DNA of 64,000 nucleotides from OFTM10 sp964344055 (lineage in GTDB: Bacteria > Actinomycetota > Acidimicrobiia > Acidimicrobiales > Aldehydirespiratoraceae), in the NCBI GenBank assembly GCA_964344055.1, contig CAYFLT010000015.1, forward strand, positions 1-64,000, read 5' to 3'. Positions within the stretch are counted from its first letter, which is position 1. Every line of letters starts with the position of its first letter. The translations under genes and the position numbers were made by a program. Of the stretch, positions 31,709 to 40,336 are shown piece after piece. Under the pieces are notes generated by a model. The model saw nothing but the letters and a program-made list of their open reading frames with translations. It was not told the DNA's origin and ran no database searches.

Positions 31709-32872
31709 TCAACCCTGAACGACATCGGCGGGCGTGAGTCGGTCGGCCAGGTCGTCGAGAGTGCTGCACCCCATCTGATGCATCACGTTGACGAGGCCCT
31801 CGTGGAGGATGTCGAACGCGTGACCGGCGCCGTCCGGACCGACCGCGCCCAAGCCGTACATGAAGGCCCGGCCCGCGAACACGAACGAGGCTCCCATCGC
31901 GATCGCCCGAGCCACGTCGAGGCCGTCGCGGACACCGCTGTCGAAGAGAACGGGGACGGCATCGCCCACGCGGTCCATGACCGCGGGCATGGCATCGATC
32001 GCGGCGATCGCGCCATCCAGCTGGCGGGCGCCGTGGTTCGACACTTGCACCGCGTCGGCACCGGTGTCGACGCACTTCTGGGCGTCGTCGGGATCGAGAA
32101 TGCCTTTCACGATCAGCGGGCCGTCCCAGCGTTCCCGCACCTCCGCCAGGTATTCCCAGCTGAGGGTCCCGCCGAGGGTGGCGGCCACGAATCCGGCCGC
32201 ATTGGCCATCGTCTTGCGGTCCACGTACTTCTCGAGTCCCCGGAACCGGGGAGGTCCGTGGGTGACGACCTGGCGGGCCCAGGCCGGGCGGCGGAGCACC
32301 TGGGACACGAGGCGCGGTCCGATCTTGGGCGGCACCTTGATCTGGGCCTTGCGTTGACGCTCCCGGCGGCTCGGGTAGGGGACGTCGCCGGTGACGACCA
32401 ACGCGGTGAAGCCCGAATCCCGTACCCGCTCGAGGAGGTCGTCCCGCATGTCGAGATCGCGGGGTGGGTACAGCTGGAACCAGCCCATACCGTCGGACGC
32501 AGGACCCGCCACTTCGGGCGCCGCGGTCCCGACGGTGCTGAGCACGTAGGGGATCCGCCGGCTGGCGGCCGCGTCGGCGAGGGCGGCGTCGGCCCCCGGC
32601 CAGATCAGGCTCGTCAACCCGACTGGCGCGATCCCGATCGGGGAGGCGTACTCGACCCCGAACAGGGTGGTCTTCGTCTCCGGCGTGAGCACACCCTTGA
32701 GAAGCTCGGGCCGGAAGGTGATCCGGCGGAAGGCATCGAGATTGCGATCGAGGCCGTCCTCGCTGCCGGTGCCGCTGTGGAGGTACTCCCAGGAGAAGAA
32801 GGGCAGGCGCCGCTTCGCCCGAGCCTCGAGGTCGGCGATGGTCGGCCAGCGATCCATTGGGTTGGTGGCCAT
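31709..32872 (-). CDS. FMN-dependent alpha-hydroxy-acid dehydrogenase (lactate/glycolate oxidase family)
   Basis: 387 aa. TIM-barrel flavoenzyme: PFFSWEYLHSGTGSEDGLDRNLDAFRRITFRP (N-terminal helix and Tyr), SPIGIAPVGLTSLIWPGAD, GWFQLYPPRD, the active-site loop AVQVSNHGARQLDGAIAAIDAMP (catalytic His, Arg) and VLFDSGVRDGLDVARAIAMGASFVFAGRAFMYGLGA (FMN phosphate site, residues about 300-345). Members oxidise L-lactate, glycolate, mandelate or similar acids. The usual GGRQLD reads GARQLD. Forms an operon with the small gene downstream. Substrate not fixed by sequence. Confidence 0.9.
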   Translation of the reverse strand: MATNPMDRWPTIADLEARAKRRLPFFSWEYLHSGTGSEDGLDRNLDAFRRITFRPELLKGVLTPETKTTLFGVEYASPIGIAPVGLTSLIWPGADAALADAAASRRIPYVLSTVGTAAPEVAGPASDGMGWFQLYPPRDLDMRDDLLERVRDSGFTALVVTGDVPYPSRRERQRKAQIKVPPKIGPRLVSQVLRRPAWARQVVTHGPPRFRGLEKYVDRKTMANAAGFVAATLGGTLSWEYLAEVRERWDGPLIVKGILDPDDAQKCVDTGADAVQVSNHGARQLDGAIAAIDAMPAVMDRVGDAVPVLFDSGVRDGLDVARAIAMGASFVFAGRAFMYGLGAVGPDGAGHAFDILHEGLVNVMHQMGCSTLDDLADRLTPADVVQG

Positions 32873-32959
32873 CTCGAACTCCCATCCAGAAGGGTGTGGG
32901 GCGGACTGTAGTCAGCGGCCTCCTGTCGGTGTCAGGCCGAGTCGTGCGACAATCGGGCC

Positions 32960-33499
32960 ATGCATCGGGCGGTGCGGCCTCTGATCATCCTCTCGGCGGT
33001 GGTTCTCGGCGCGGCGGCATGCGGTGACGACGGGTCGACTGGTACGTCTCCTTCCAGCCCGTCCTCCACCGCGCCATCGGTGGAGTCTGGGGATGCGACG
33101 ACCTCGACAACGACGACGACCACCGAGGCCCTGCCGTCCACAACCACCACCGCGGCAGCGCCAGCGGGGTTCGTCGAGTTCGATCCGCCCACCGACACCG
33201 AGTTCAGCGTGGTGCAGGTCACCAACGAGCTCGGCCACGCGCTCGACTACCGCCCGGATGCGTGCATCGTCGCCCACAATCCCGACACCGGAGACAGCGC
33301 CGGCAACATCTATGGCCCCAACTTCGGACTGAACTGGATGACCGAAGACGAGCCGTTCACCCTTGGGTGGAACTACGGCGACGGTGTGGTGCAGGGGGAG
33401 GTCGACGCCGAGGTGGACGGCGACGTCGTCACCTTCGAGGGGGAGATCGACGGGCTGGCGGTACGAGGCACGGCGTACTGCTACGAGGGCATCGGCTGA
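32960..33499 (+). CDS. hypothetical lipoprotein
   Basis: 179 aa. Signal peptide with lipobox LSAVVLGAAAC (Cys21), followed by a Ser/Thr-rich linker of about 45 residues (SPSSPSSTAPSVES, TTSTTTTTTEALPS), common in actinobacterial surface lipoproteins, and a C-terminal beta-rich domain (FVEFDPPTDTEFSVVQVTNELGHALDYRPDACIVAHN, ...VVTFEGEIDGLAVRGTAYC) with two cysteines that could pair. No family assigned. It stands alone and converges on the following gene. Confidence 0.65.
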   Translation: MHRAVRPLIILSAVVLGAAACGDDGSTGTSPSSPSSTAPSVESGDATTSTTTTTTEALPSTTTTAAAPAGFVEFDPPTDTEFSVVQVTNELGHALDYRPDACIVAHNPDTGDSAGNIYGPNFGLNWMTEDEPFTLGWNYGDGVVQGEVDAEVDGDVVTFEGEIDGLAVRGTAYCYEGIG

Positions 33500-33509
33500 C
33501 GCGGTCGGA

Positions 33510-34748
33510 TCAACCGGCGGCCCCGGGGGCGTCGAGCGCCTCGATGGCCCGGATCACCCCGGCCATGGCGTGCTGTTGGTCGTCCATGCGGGTGACGTCC
33601 TCGCGGAACCAGGCGCCCTCGACGATGTCGGGCCGGGCCCACTGCGCCGCCCGGTCGGCGTCGTACTGGCGGGCGACCAGGATCGCCGCGCCGCAGACGA
33701 GGTTGTCCCGCACCTCGCCGTTGAGGTCGGCCACGCCCGCGTCGACCTGGGTCAACCGCCAGAGCGCGGAGAGGGCTTCGACGGTGGTCCCGAACGCGGC
33801 GCCGCGTGCCTGAGGGGCGGTCTCGTCGGGATCACCGGTCCCGTCGCCTACTCGTGCGGCCTCCCTGCGGATCTCCCGTTCGAGCCGGCCGTTGTACCGG
33901 TCGATGAGCGATCGCACGTAGTCGAGGTTCTCGCCCTCGAGTTCGGCCCAATCCCGCATCTCGGCGAAGCCGTACGCCGACCATTGATCGGCGAGCGGCG
34001 GATCCTCGATCTCCTCCTCGGTGTCGCGCTTCGTGGCGATGTATCGAGCGACTGCCTGCGCGGTCTCGTCCCACTTCTCCCCGGGGAACTCGTTGTGCAG
34101 CAGGGCGAGCGCCCAGAAGGCCTCACCGGTGTAGAAGGTGGAGGTTCGGCCGACGGTCGGCTCGAAGGCCCCGTTGCGATAGCGGGCGCCGAACCACATC
34201 CCACCGTCTTCGCGAAGTGTGAGTCGCATGAAGATGCCCATCTCGCGGAGCAGCTGGTCGTAGGACGTGTCGCCGGTGGCGATCCGGCGGTGGACGAGCG
34301 CGGCGACGGCCAGTGCCGTGCCGCCGAGGTGCAGGTCCTGGGGGACACCGAACGCGGTGGCCTCGCCGTCGGAGTAGAGATGATCGAGGATGTACTCCAG
34401 CCCGGTGTCGCCCACGTTGGTGACGTCGAGGTCACTGTGGGCGGCCACCTGGAAGACCGACAGCACGACGCCGGCGTGCCGCACGTCGTGGTATCCGGGA
34501 AGGAACTCGTCGGCGGCTCGGTCGTATTCGTACCAGAACCGTCCGTTGTCCAGCTGAGCGCGATCCACCCAGGCGACGCCGGCCTCCGCCGTTGCGATCA
34601 GCTCGGCCTCGCTGCGCTCGTCGCATTTCGGCAGGGGTCCTTCGTTGGTGATCTGGACGACGACGAGTACGCCGGCGAAGAGCGCGCCGACGACGAGGCC
34701 GACGAGTGCGCCGACGGTGGTCCGGTTCAGCCGTGGTCGATCTGGCAT
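33510..34748 (-). CDS. membrane-anchored alpha/alpha-toroid (six-hairpin glycosidase-like) protein
   Basis: 412 aa from the ATG at 34748. Short cytoplasmic N-terminus, one membrane helix (residues about 11-32, VGALVGLVVGALFAGVLVVVQI), then an extracytoplasmic helical domain. Repeated helix pairs with aromatic/Gly motifs (AWVDRAQLDNGRFWYEYDRAADEFLPGYHDVRHAGVVLSVF, DLHLGGTALAVAALVHRRI, YTGEAFWALALLHNEFPG, WSAYGFAEM, VEALSALWRL) are typical of six-hairpin glycosidase, terpenoid cyclase or lanthionine-synthetase toroids. Sugar-active enzyme is the most likely reading; catalytic residues are not identified. Operon with the PHP gene (7 bp apart). Confidence 0.6.
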   Translation of the reverse strand: MPDRPRLNRTTVGALVGLVVGALFAGVLVVVQITNEGPLPKCDERSEAELIATAEAGVAWVDRAQLDNGRFWYEYDRAADEFLPGYHDVRHAGVVLSVFQVAAHSDLDVTNVGDTGLEYILDHLYSDGEATAFGVPQDLHLGGTALAVAALVHRRIATGDTSYDQLLREMGIFMRLTLREDGGMWFGARYRNGAFEPTVGRTSTFYTGEAFWALALLHNEFPGEKWDETAQAVARYIATKRDTEEEIEDPPLADQWSAYGFAEMRDWAELEGENLDYVRSLIDRYNGRLEREIRREAARVGDGTGDPDETAPQARGAAFGTTVEALSALWRLTQVDAGVADLNGEVRDNLVCGAAILVARQYDADRAAQWARPDIVEGAWFREDVTRMDDQQHAMAGVIRAIEALDAPGAAG

Positions 34749-34755
34749 CCGAAGA

Positions 34756-35631
34756 TCATTGCTGATGACGTCGGTAGGCGCGGCGCTCCCGGCGACGGAA
34801 CGTCGCCAGGGTGTCGACGCCGCGCCGGTCGAGCTCGGCTGCCAGCCGGTCCATGTCGCGACCCACCTGGTCGACGACGTGAGCATCGGAGGCGGTGGTC
34901 AGCGGGACGCCGGCCTCCACCAGGAGGTCGAGGAGGTCGCCCGACGGGTACGTGTCGGCGACCGGCTTCTGCAGCCCGGCGCTGGAGAGCTCCACCGCCA
35001 CCCCCGCGGCGGCGACGCCGTCGACCAACCGCCGTTCGTGTTCCTCGAGCCGTTCCGGCAGGTAGCCCGCGATCTTGATCACGTCGATGTGGGCCAGTAC
35101 GTCGATCATGCCGGTGTTCGCGATCTCCAGGACGGCGTCCACGTAGTCGGAGAAGACGTCGTCGGTGTCGCGGGTCTGCCATTCGGCACCGAACACCTCG
35201 ATGCCGTAGGCGTCGAAGAGCCAGTCGTCGAGCCAGTGGACCGAGCCGAGGAGGATGTCGAACGGATAGTCGTCGAGCACACCCGCCATCGCCTCTGCGG
35301 TACCGGGGAGGTGGTCGACCTCCATACCGACGAGGACGGGCAGTCCACGCTGCTGGGCCTCGAGGAGTACGTCGACATAGGTGTCCAAGTCGCCACCAGC
35401 CTCGACCTCGAGAATGTGATCGCTCGCTTCCGCCAGTGGACCGGTGGTGGGACGATCCCAGTGTGGAAAGACTTCGTCGGCGATCCGGGTGAAGCGATGA
35501 CAGTGCTCGGTGATCGCGATTTCGGTGATCCCGTTGGCGGCCGCGGCCTCGCAGTACCGCTCGAGCTGTGCGACGGTCGGGGGAGGGGTACCGCGCTCGT
35601 GCGGCCAGACATGGAGATGATGATCGAGCAC
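34756..35631 (-). CDS. PHP domain phosphoesterase (histidinol-phosphatase-like)
   Basis: 291 aa. N-terminal DHHLHVWPHE (metal-binding HxH), EIAITEHCH (motif 2), VGMEVDHLPG, FDILLGSVHWLDDWLF (motif 3 His), MIDVLAHIDVIK and the C-terminal ASDAHVVDQVGRD (DxH). This is the full PHP metal set of HisK-type histidinol phosphatases and related phosphoesterases. No his genes are nearby, so a general phosphoesterase role is as likely as histidine synthesis. Upstream gene of a two-gene operon with the membrane-anchored toroid protein. Confidence 0.82.
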   Translation of the reverse strand: MLDHHLHVWPHERGTPPPTVAQLERYCEAAAANGITEIAITEHCHRFTRIADEVFPHWDRPTTGPLAEASDHILEVEAGGDLDTYVDVLLEAQQRGLPVLVGMEVDHLPGTAEAMAGVLDDYPFDILLGSVHWLDDWLFDAYGIEVFGAEWQTRDTDDVFSDYVDAVLEIANTGMIDVLAHIDVIKIAGYLPERLEEHERRLVDGVAAAGVAVELSSAGLQKPVADTYPSGDLLDLLVEAGVPLTTASDAHVVDQVGRDMDRLAAELDRRGVDTLATFRRRERRAYRRHQQ

Positions 35632-35683
35632 GCCCAGAACCGTGCCACATGTGGGAGGTCTCCGTCGGGTCTACCGTGATCCG

Positions 35684-36577
35684 ATGACGTCAGCGATCAC
35701 GCTCGCCAACGGTCCGCTCGAGTTCAGTGCCCTGACGGCTGGGTTCGATTCGAGCCCAACCGGTGAGATCGTCGTCTGTCTCCACGGCTTTCCGGACGAC
35801 TCGGGGACCTTTCGCCATCAGCTACCCGCTCTCGCGGCCGCCGGGTACCGGGTGATCGCCCCCACCCTGCGGGGGTACGAACCATCCTCCCAGCCGGATG
35901 ACGGTGACTACTCCCTGGCCACGCTCGCGCGCGATGTGCTCGCGTGGATCGACGATCTCGGTGCCGATCGGGTCCACCTGTTCGGCCACGACTGGGGAGC
36001 GGCGATCACCTACACGGCAGGGGCGCTCGCGCCGGAGCGGTTCCAGAGTCTCACGACGATCGCGGTGCCGCATGCGGCCCGCTTGACCGCGGCATTGCGC
36101 AAGGTGCCGAGCCAGCTGCGCAAGTCCTGGTACATGAGCTTCTTCCAGATTCGGGGGTTGAGCGACCGGCGGGTCGAACGAGATGACTGGGCACTGGTGC
36201 GACGGCTCTGGAAGACGTGGTCGCCGGGTCATGATCTGAGTGACGACGAGTGGGTCGACCTTCGGGCGACCTTCGAAGCACCCGGGGTGAAGCAGGCGAT
36301 GCTGGCGTACTACCGACAGAACGCCTCGCCGCTGATCCTCATGGGCATTCGCAAGCCCGAGGCGATGCGGCTCACGTCAGTGCCGGTGCGGACCCTGGCG
36401 ATAACCGGTGCAGACGACGGGTGTATGGACACTCGGCTCTGGGACCTGGCCTTCCATGCGGACGACTTCCCGGCCGGCCACCGGGTCGAACGGATCGAAG
36501 GGGCGGGACACTTCACCCATCTCGAACGACCCGACGAGGTCAACCGTCTCGTCCTCGATTGGATCGCCGAGGGCTGA
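35684..36577 (+). CDS. alpha/beta-hydrolase (epoxide hydrolase-like)
   Basis: 297 aa from ATG35684. VVCLHGFPDDSGTFRHQLPALAAAGYRVIAPTLRGYEPSS (oxyanion HG motif), nucleophile elbow VHLFGHDWGAAIT with Asp as nucleophile in GHDWG, as in epoxide hydrolases and haloalkane dehalogenases, a helical cap domain (residues about 135-215), and the catalytic His in IEGAGHFTHLERPDEVN. Asp nucleophile plus APTLRGY suggests epoxide hydrolase; the cap Tyr residues cannot be assigned confidently. Monocistronic. Confidence 0.85.
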   Translation: MTSAITLANGPLEFSALTAGFDSSPTGEIVVCLHGFPDDSGTFRHQLPALAAAGYRVIAPTLRGYEPSSQPDDGDYSLATLARDVLAWIDDLGADRVHLFGHDWGAAITYTAGALAPERFQSLTTIAVPHAARLTAALRKVPSQLRKSWYMSFFQIRGLSDRRVERDDWALVRRLWKTWSPGHDLSDDEWVDLRATFEAPGVKQAMLAYYRQNASPLILMGIRKPEAMRLTSVPVRTLAITGADDGCMDTRLWDLAFHADDFPAGHRVERIEGAGHFTHLERPDEVNRLVLDWIAEG

Positions 36578-36619
36578 GACTCGGGTACTGGCGGTGGCGC
36601 CCGCTACCGTCGGCGGGCG

Positions 36620-37357
36620 ATGGAGTGGTGGGAAGCACTGCTGTTGGTCGTCGGCGGTGCGTTCGCCGGGGTGATCAACGTGATGGCCGGGGGCGGGTCG
36701 ACGCTCACGGTGCCGCTACTCGTGCTGGCGGGCGTGCCGGGGAACAGCGCAAACGGTTCGAACCGGGTCGGGATCCTGACGTCGAACGGTGCGGCCGCGA
36801 CGTCGTTCCAGCGGCTCGGGGTGCGAGGGGTGGCGCATGCGGCCCCGGTGCTCGTCCCCGTGTTGTTCGGCTCGCTGGTGGGCTCATTGGCGATCAGCCG
36901 GCTCACCGACGACGCCTTCGAAACCGTGTTCGGTCTTCTGATGATCCCACTGATCCTGCTGTCGATCCGCAAGCCCCAGTTCCGCACCGAGGGGGTGCAG
37001 TGGCATCCGGTCGTGGTGGCCGTGGTTTTCTTCGGGATCGGGATCTACGGAGGTGCCGTCCAGGCCGGGGTCGGGCTCGTCCTGCTGGCTGCGCTGACCC
37101 GCGCCGGCCTGGATCTCGTCACCGCGAACAACGTGAAGGTGCTGGTGAACGTGGCGGTGACGTCGGTGGCGCTGCCGGTGTTCATCTGGCAGGGCAAGGT
37201 CGAGTGGATCCCGGCGCTGGTTCTGGCGGCCGGATTCACGGTCGGAGGCTGGCTCGGCGCACACGTGACGGTCAAGGGCGGCGAGCGCGTCATCCGAGTC
37301 GTGATGGTCCTCGCCTCCCTCGCCCTCGCCGCCAAGCTCCTCGGCCTCTTCGGATAG
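36620..37357 (+). CDS. TauE/SafE family (TSUP) membrane transporter
   Basis: 245 aa, about 8 membrane helices. Two copies of the TSUP repeat: LLLVVGGAFAGVINVMAGGGSTLTVPLLVLAGVPGNSANGSNRVGI in the first half (G-GGGS-L--P-L signature) and GIGIYGGAVQAGVGLVLLAALTRAGLDLVTANNVKVLVN in the second. Relatives move sulfite, sulfoacetate or organic sulfonates. No sulfur gene is adjacent, so the substrate is open. 42 bp after the hydrolase gene. Confidence 0.9.
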   Translation: MEWWEALLLVVGGAFAGVINVMAGGGSTLTVPLLVLAGVPGNSANGSNRVGILTSNGAAATSFQRLGVRGVAHAAPVLVPVLFGSLVGSLAISRLTDDAFETVFGLLMIPLILLSIRKPQFRTEGVQWHPVVVAVVFFGIGIYGGAVQAGVGLVLLAALTRAGLDLVTANNVKVLVNVAVTSVALPVFIWQGKVEWIPALVLAAGFTVGGWLGAHVTVKGGERVIRVVMVLASLALAAKLLGLFG

Positions 37358-37406
37358 CACCGTCGCCGGGTTCTGACCCCCGTTGCGTCTCGTCCAGTCG
37401 TTGGCC

Positions 37407-38150
37407 TCAGTCGGCGGGGGCGAGTCGGCCGTCGACTCCGTGTTCGGCGATGAGAGCTGCGACAAGGCCGGTCGACAGGGCCGCGGCCACGAACTCTTCG
37501 AGGTAGGCGATGCCGGCCGGGTCGCGGTCCCGGGGTGTGCCGATGGCCTGTTGGACCGCGGCGAACCGACCCGACAGAAGGCGTGTTCCCTCGATGCGGT
37601 CGGCGTCCTCGAGCAGTCGCGGCCGGAGGCCGGCGAGCAGGTCGGCCCCGCCGGCGGCGAACACGTCAGCCGACTCGTCCATCTCGGCGGTCTCGACGAG
37701 CTCGGCATGCTCCAGGTTTCGTTCGAGCCACAGGCTGTAGGCGGCCCGGGCTTTCGTGGCGATCCGGACGCCAGGCACGTCGACCTCGTCGATCGACTGG
37801 ATGGGCGAGTCCTCCCGTACGAGGTAGGTGCTCTCGATCTGGCAGTAGGGGGCGCTGAACGAGATGAATTCGGCCCGAAGCGGATCGGCGCCGATGTTGC
37901 CGATGTCCCAGCCATTCGACCGGGCGGCGTCGGCCAGCTCACCCGGATTTGCGAATGTCACCAAGTGGAGCCCCACGCCCAGCTGATCCGCGAGGGCGGC
38001 GGCGATGTCCGGCGACACCCCGACCGGGTCACCGTCGTCGGTGCGATCGGTGACGAGAAGGAAGTTGCTCAGGTTGATACCCGCATGAAGTGTGCCAGAG
38101 GGGGCGAGGGCGGCGACGGCATCGGGGGAGGGCGACGGGAGGCTGCTCAT
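37407..38150 (-). CDS. solute-binding-protein fold (SBP family 3-like) protein without signal peptide
   Basis: 247 aa from the ATG at 38150. Type II periplasmic binding fold of the amino-acid (SBP_bac_3) kind: ALAPSGTLHAGINLSNFLLVTDRT, GDPVGVSPDIAAALADQLGVGLHLVTFANPGELADAA, DIGNIGADPLRAEFISFSAPYCQIESTYLVRED and VRIATKARAAYSLWLERNLEHAELVE. There is no hydrophobic leader, and no permease or ATPase gene adjoins it, so it is probably cytoplasmic, perhaps an enzyme or a sensor built on this fold. Monocistronic, divergent from the beta-oxidation gene. Confidence 0.7.
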   Translation of the reverse strand: MSSLPSPSPDAVAALAPSGTLHAGINLSNFLLVTDRTDDGDPVGVSPDIAAALADQLGVGLHLVTFANPGELADAARSNGWDIGNIGADPLRAEFISFSAPYCQIESTYLVREDSPIQSIDEVDVPGVRIATKARAAYSLWLERNLEHAELVETAEMDESADVFAAGGADLLAGLRPRLLEDADRIEGTRLLSGRFAAVQQAIGTPRDRDPAGIAYLEEFVAAALSTGLVAALIAEHGVDGRLAPAD

Positions 38151-38249
38151 GGTCGACAGTCTGGCCCGCCGCGAACTCCGTGCGCCGATCTGGGAGCCAC
38201 GATGCCCGACCCGTATGATCGGCCCGAGTCGACCGGACCAGGAGTGAGC

Positions 38250-40325
38250 ATGACCGCGGTGAACGACGTAGTGGACCTCAGTTACGACGACGACGTTGCG
38301 ATCGTCTCGGTCGACTCCCCGCCCGTGAACGCCCTCAGCGCCGCGGTGCGCCAAGGGATCTTCGACGCGTTCGAGGAAGCGAACGGCTCTGACGCGAGTG
38401 CGATCGTGCTCATCTGTCGGGGCCGTACGTTCATCGCCGGCGCTGACATCAGCGAGTTCGGCACCAACCGAGCCGGCGCCCCGCTGCTGAACGTCCAGGG
38501 TCAGGTGGAGGGCTCGCCGAAGCCGGTCGTTGCGGCGATCCACGGCACTGCCCTCGGCGGCGGCCTCGAGCTCGCGCTTTGTGCCCACTACCGAATCGGC
38601 GTGCCCAGCGCGAGGTGCGGACTGCCCGAAGTGAATCTCGGCCTGCTCCCAGGCGCGGGCGGGACCCAACGTCTGCCTCGCATCGTGGGGGTCGAGAAGG
38701 CTCTGGAACTGATTACCGGAGGGGACCATGTCCCCGCGCCCCAGTGCCTGGAGATGGGTCTGCTCGACGAGATGGCCGGCGAGGATTCCCTGGAAGCCGA
38801 CGCGCTGGCGTTCGCTCGCCGGATCGTCGCCGAGGGCCGACCGCTCAAGCGCATCCGAGACAACGATGAGAACCTCGAGTCGGCCAAGGGCAAGCCGGAG
38901 ATCTTCTCGGAGTTCCGGGCCAAGCACGCAAGGAAGTTCCGTGGCTTCGAGGCACCCGAGGCGATCATCCAGTGCATCGAGGCGGCGGTGGAGCTGCCTT
39001 TCGACGAGGCCATCGGCAAGGAGCGTGAGCTCTTCACCGGCCTGGTGAACGGCGCCCAGTCGGCGGCCCAGCGCTACGTGTTCTTCGCCGAGCGTCAGGT
39101 CTGGAAGATCCCCGATGTTCCGAAGGACACCGAAGTCATCCCGATCAACAAGGTCGGCGTGATCGGCGCCGGCACCATGGGCGGCGGGATCACGATGAAC
39201 TTCGTGAACGCCGGAATCCCGGTCACTCTGATCGAGACCAGTCAGGAAGCGATCGATCGCGGTCTCGGTGTGGTGAAGGCGAACTACGACCGCAGCGCGA
39301 GCCGGGGTCGGTTCACCGCCGAGGAGGTCGACGAGCGGATGGCGCGCATCACGCCTTCCCTCGACATGAACGACCTCGCCGACGTGGACATGGTGGTCGA
39401 GGCCGTCTTCGAGCGGATGGACGTGAAGAAAGACATCTTCGCCAAGCTCGACGAGATCTGTAAGCCCGGTGCGGTGCTCGCCACAAACACCAGCGCCCTC
39501 GACATCGACGAGATCGCCACGGCCACGACTCGCCCCGAGTCGGTCATCGGTATGCACTTCTTCTCGCCGGCCAACGTGATGAGGCTGGTCGAAGTGGTGC
39601 GGGCCGACAAGACGTCGATCCCGGTGATCCACACGACGATGACCGTGTCCAAGCAGATCGGGAAGATCGCCGGCTTGGTCCGGGTCTGCCCGGGCTTCGT
39701 GGGCAACCGCATCCTCGCCGCTCGGCGACGGGCGTCGGAGGCGCTGGTCGAGCAGGGCGTGATGCCGTGGCAGATCGATGGCGCGATCCGCGATTTCGGA
39801 TTCGCGATGGGTCCGTACCAGATGAGCGATCTCGCCGGCCTCGATCTCGGCTGGGTGGCGGAGGAGGCCACCGGAACCATCCGCGACCAGCTGAACCTGC
39901 TTGGCCGGAAGGGCCAGAAGACCGGTGCCGGCTACTACGACTACGACGAGAACCGGACGCCGACACCGTCGCCGATCACAGAGGAGATCGTCCGGGAGTT
40001 CGCGGCGGCATCGGGCAGGGAGCCTCGCGAGTTCAGCGACGACGAGATCGTGGACCACCTCACGCTGGCAATGGTGAACGAGGGGGCGAAGATTCTCGAC
40101 GAGGGCATGGCGATCCGCTCATCGGACATCGACATCATCTGGATCTATGGCTACAACTGGCCGCGGTACCGGGGTGGCCCCATGCACTGGGCCGATGCCC
40201 AGGGTCTCGACGTCGTGGTGGCCAAGCTGGAAGCCCTCGTCGCCAGCGACGGCAGCCAGTGGGAGCCGGCGCCGCTGCTGCGCAAGCTCGCCTCGGAGGG
40301 CAAGAAGTTCCAGGACCACGCTTGA
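38250..40325 (+). CDS. bifunctional enoyl-CoA hydratase / 3-hydroxyacyl-CoA dehydrogenase (FadB/FadJ-like)
   Basis: 691 aa from ATG38250 (AGGAG 6 nt upstream). N-terminal crotonase domain (residues 1-190): VSVDSPPVNALSAAV, RGRTFIAGADISEFG, HGTALGGGLELALCAHYRI and LPEVNLGLLPGAGGTQRLPRI, which has both catalytic Glu positions. Residues about 300-480 are the NAD domain: INKVGVIGAGTMGGGITMNFVNAGIPVTLIE, LATNTSALDIDEIA, GMHFFSPANVMRLVEVV. Then two C-terminal 3HCDH domains (VRVCPGFVGNRILAARRRASEALVEQG...; IIWIYGYNWPRYRGGPMHWAD). It performs two steps of fatty-acid beta-oxidation; the matching thiolase is not in the window. The ABC permease gene begins 11 bp later. Confidence 0.93.
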   Translation: MTAVNDVVDLSYDDDVAIVSVDSPPVNALSAAVRQGIFDAFEEANGSDASAIVLICRGRTFIAGADISEFGTNRAGAPLLNVQGQVEGSPKPVVAAIHGTALGGGLELALCAHYRIGVPSARCGLPEVNLGLLPGAGGTQRLPRIVGVEKALELITGGDHVPAPQCLEMGLLDEMAGEDSLEADALAFARRIVAEGRPLKRIRDNDENLESAKGKPEIFSEFRAKHARKFRGFEAPEAIIQCIEAAVELPFDEAIGKERELFTGLVNGAQSAAQRYVFFAERQVWKIPDVPKDTEVIPINKVGVIGAGTMGGGITMNFVNAGIPVTLIETSQEAIDRGLGVVKANYDRSASRGRFTAEEVDERMARITPSLDMNDLADVDMVVEAVFERMDVKKDIFAKLDEICKPGAVLATNTSALDIDEIATATTRPESVIGMHFFSPANVMRLVEVVRADKTSIPVIHTTMTVSKQIGKIAGLVRVCPGFVGNRILAARRRASEALVEQGVMPWQIDGAIRDFGFAMGPYQMSDLAGLDLGWVAEEATGTIRDQLNLLGRKGQKTGAGYYDYDENRTPTPSPITEEIVREFAAASGREPREFSDDEIVDHLTLAMVNEGAKILDEGMAIRSSDIDIIWIYGYNWPRYRGGPMHWADAQGLDVVVAKLEALVASDGSQWEPAPLLRKLASEGKKFQDHA

Positions 40326-40336
40326 ACGCGGACTGA

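Noticed and set aside
37407..40058. Long minus-strand frame running through the FadB/FadJ-like gene
   Set aside because: Only its last 247 codons (the solute-binding-like protein from 38150) are real; the upstream extension is antisense to a clear beta-oxidation gene.
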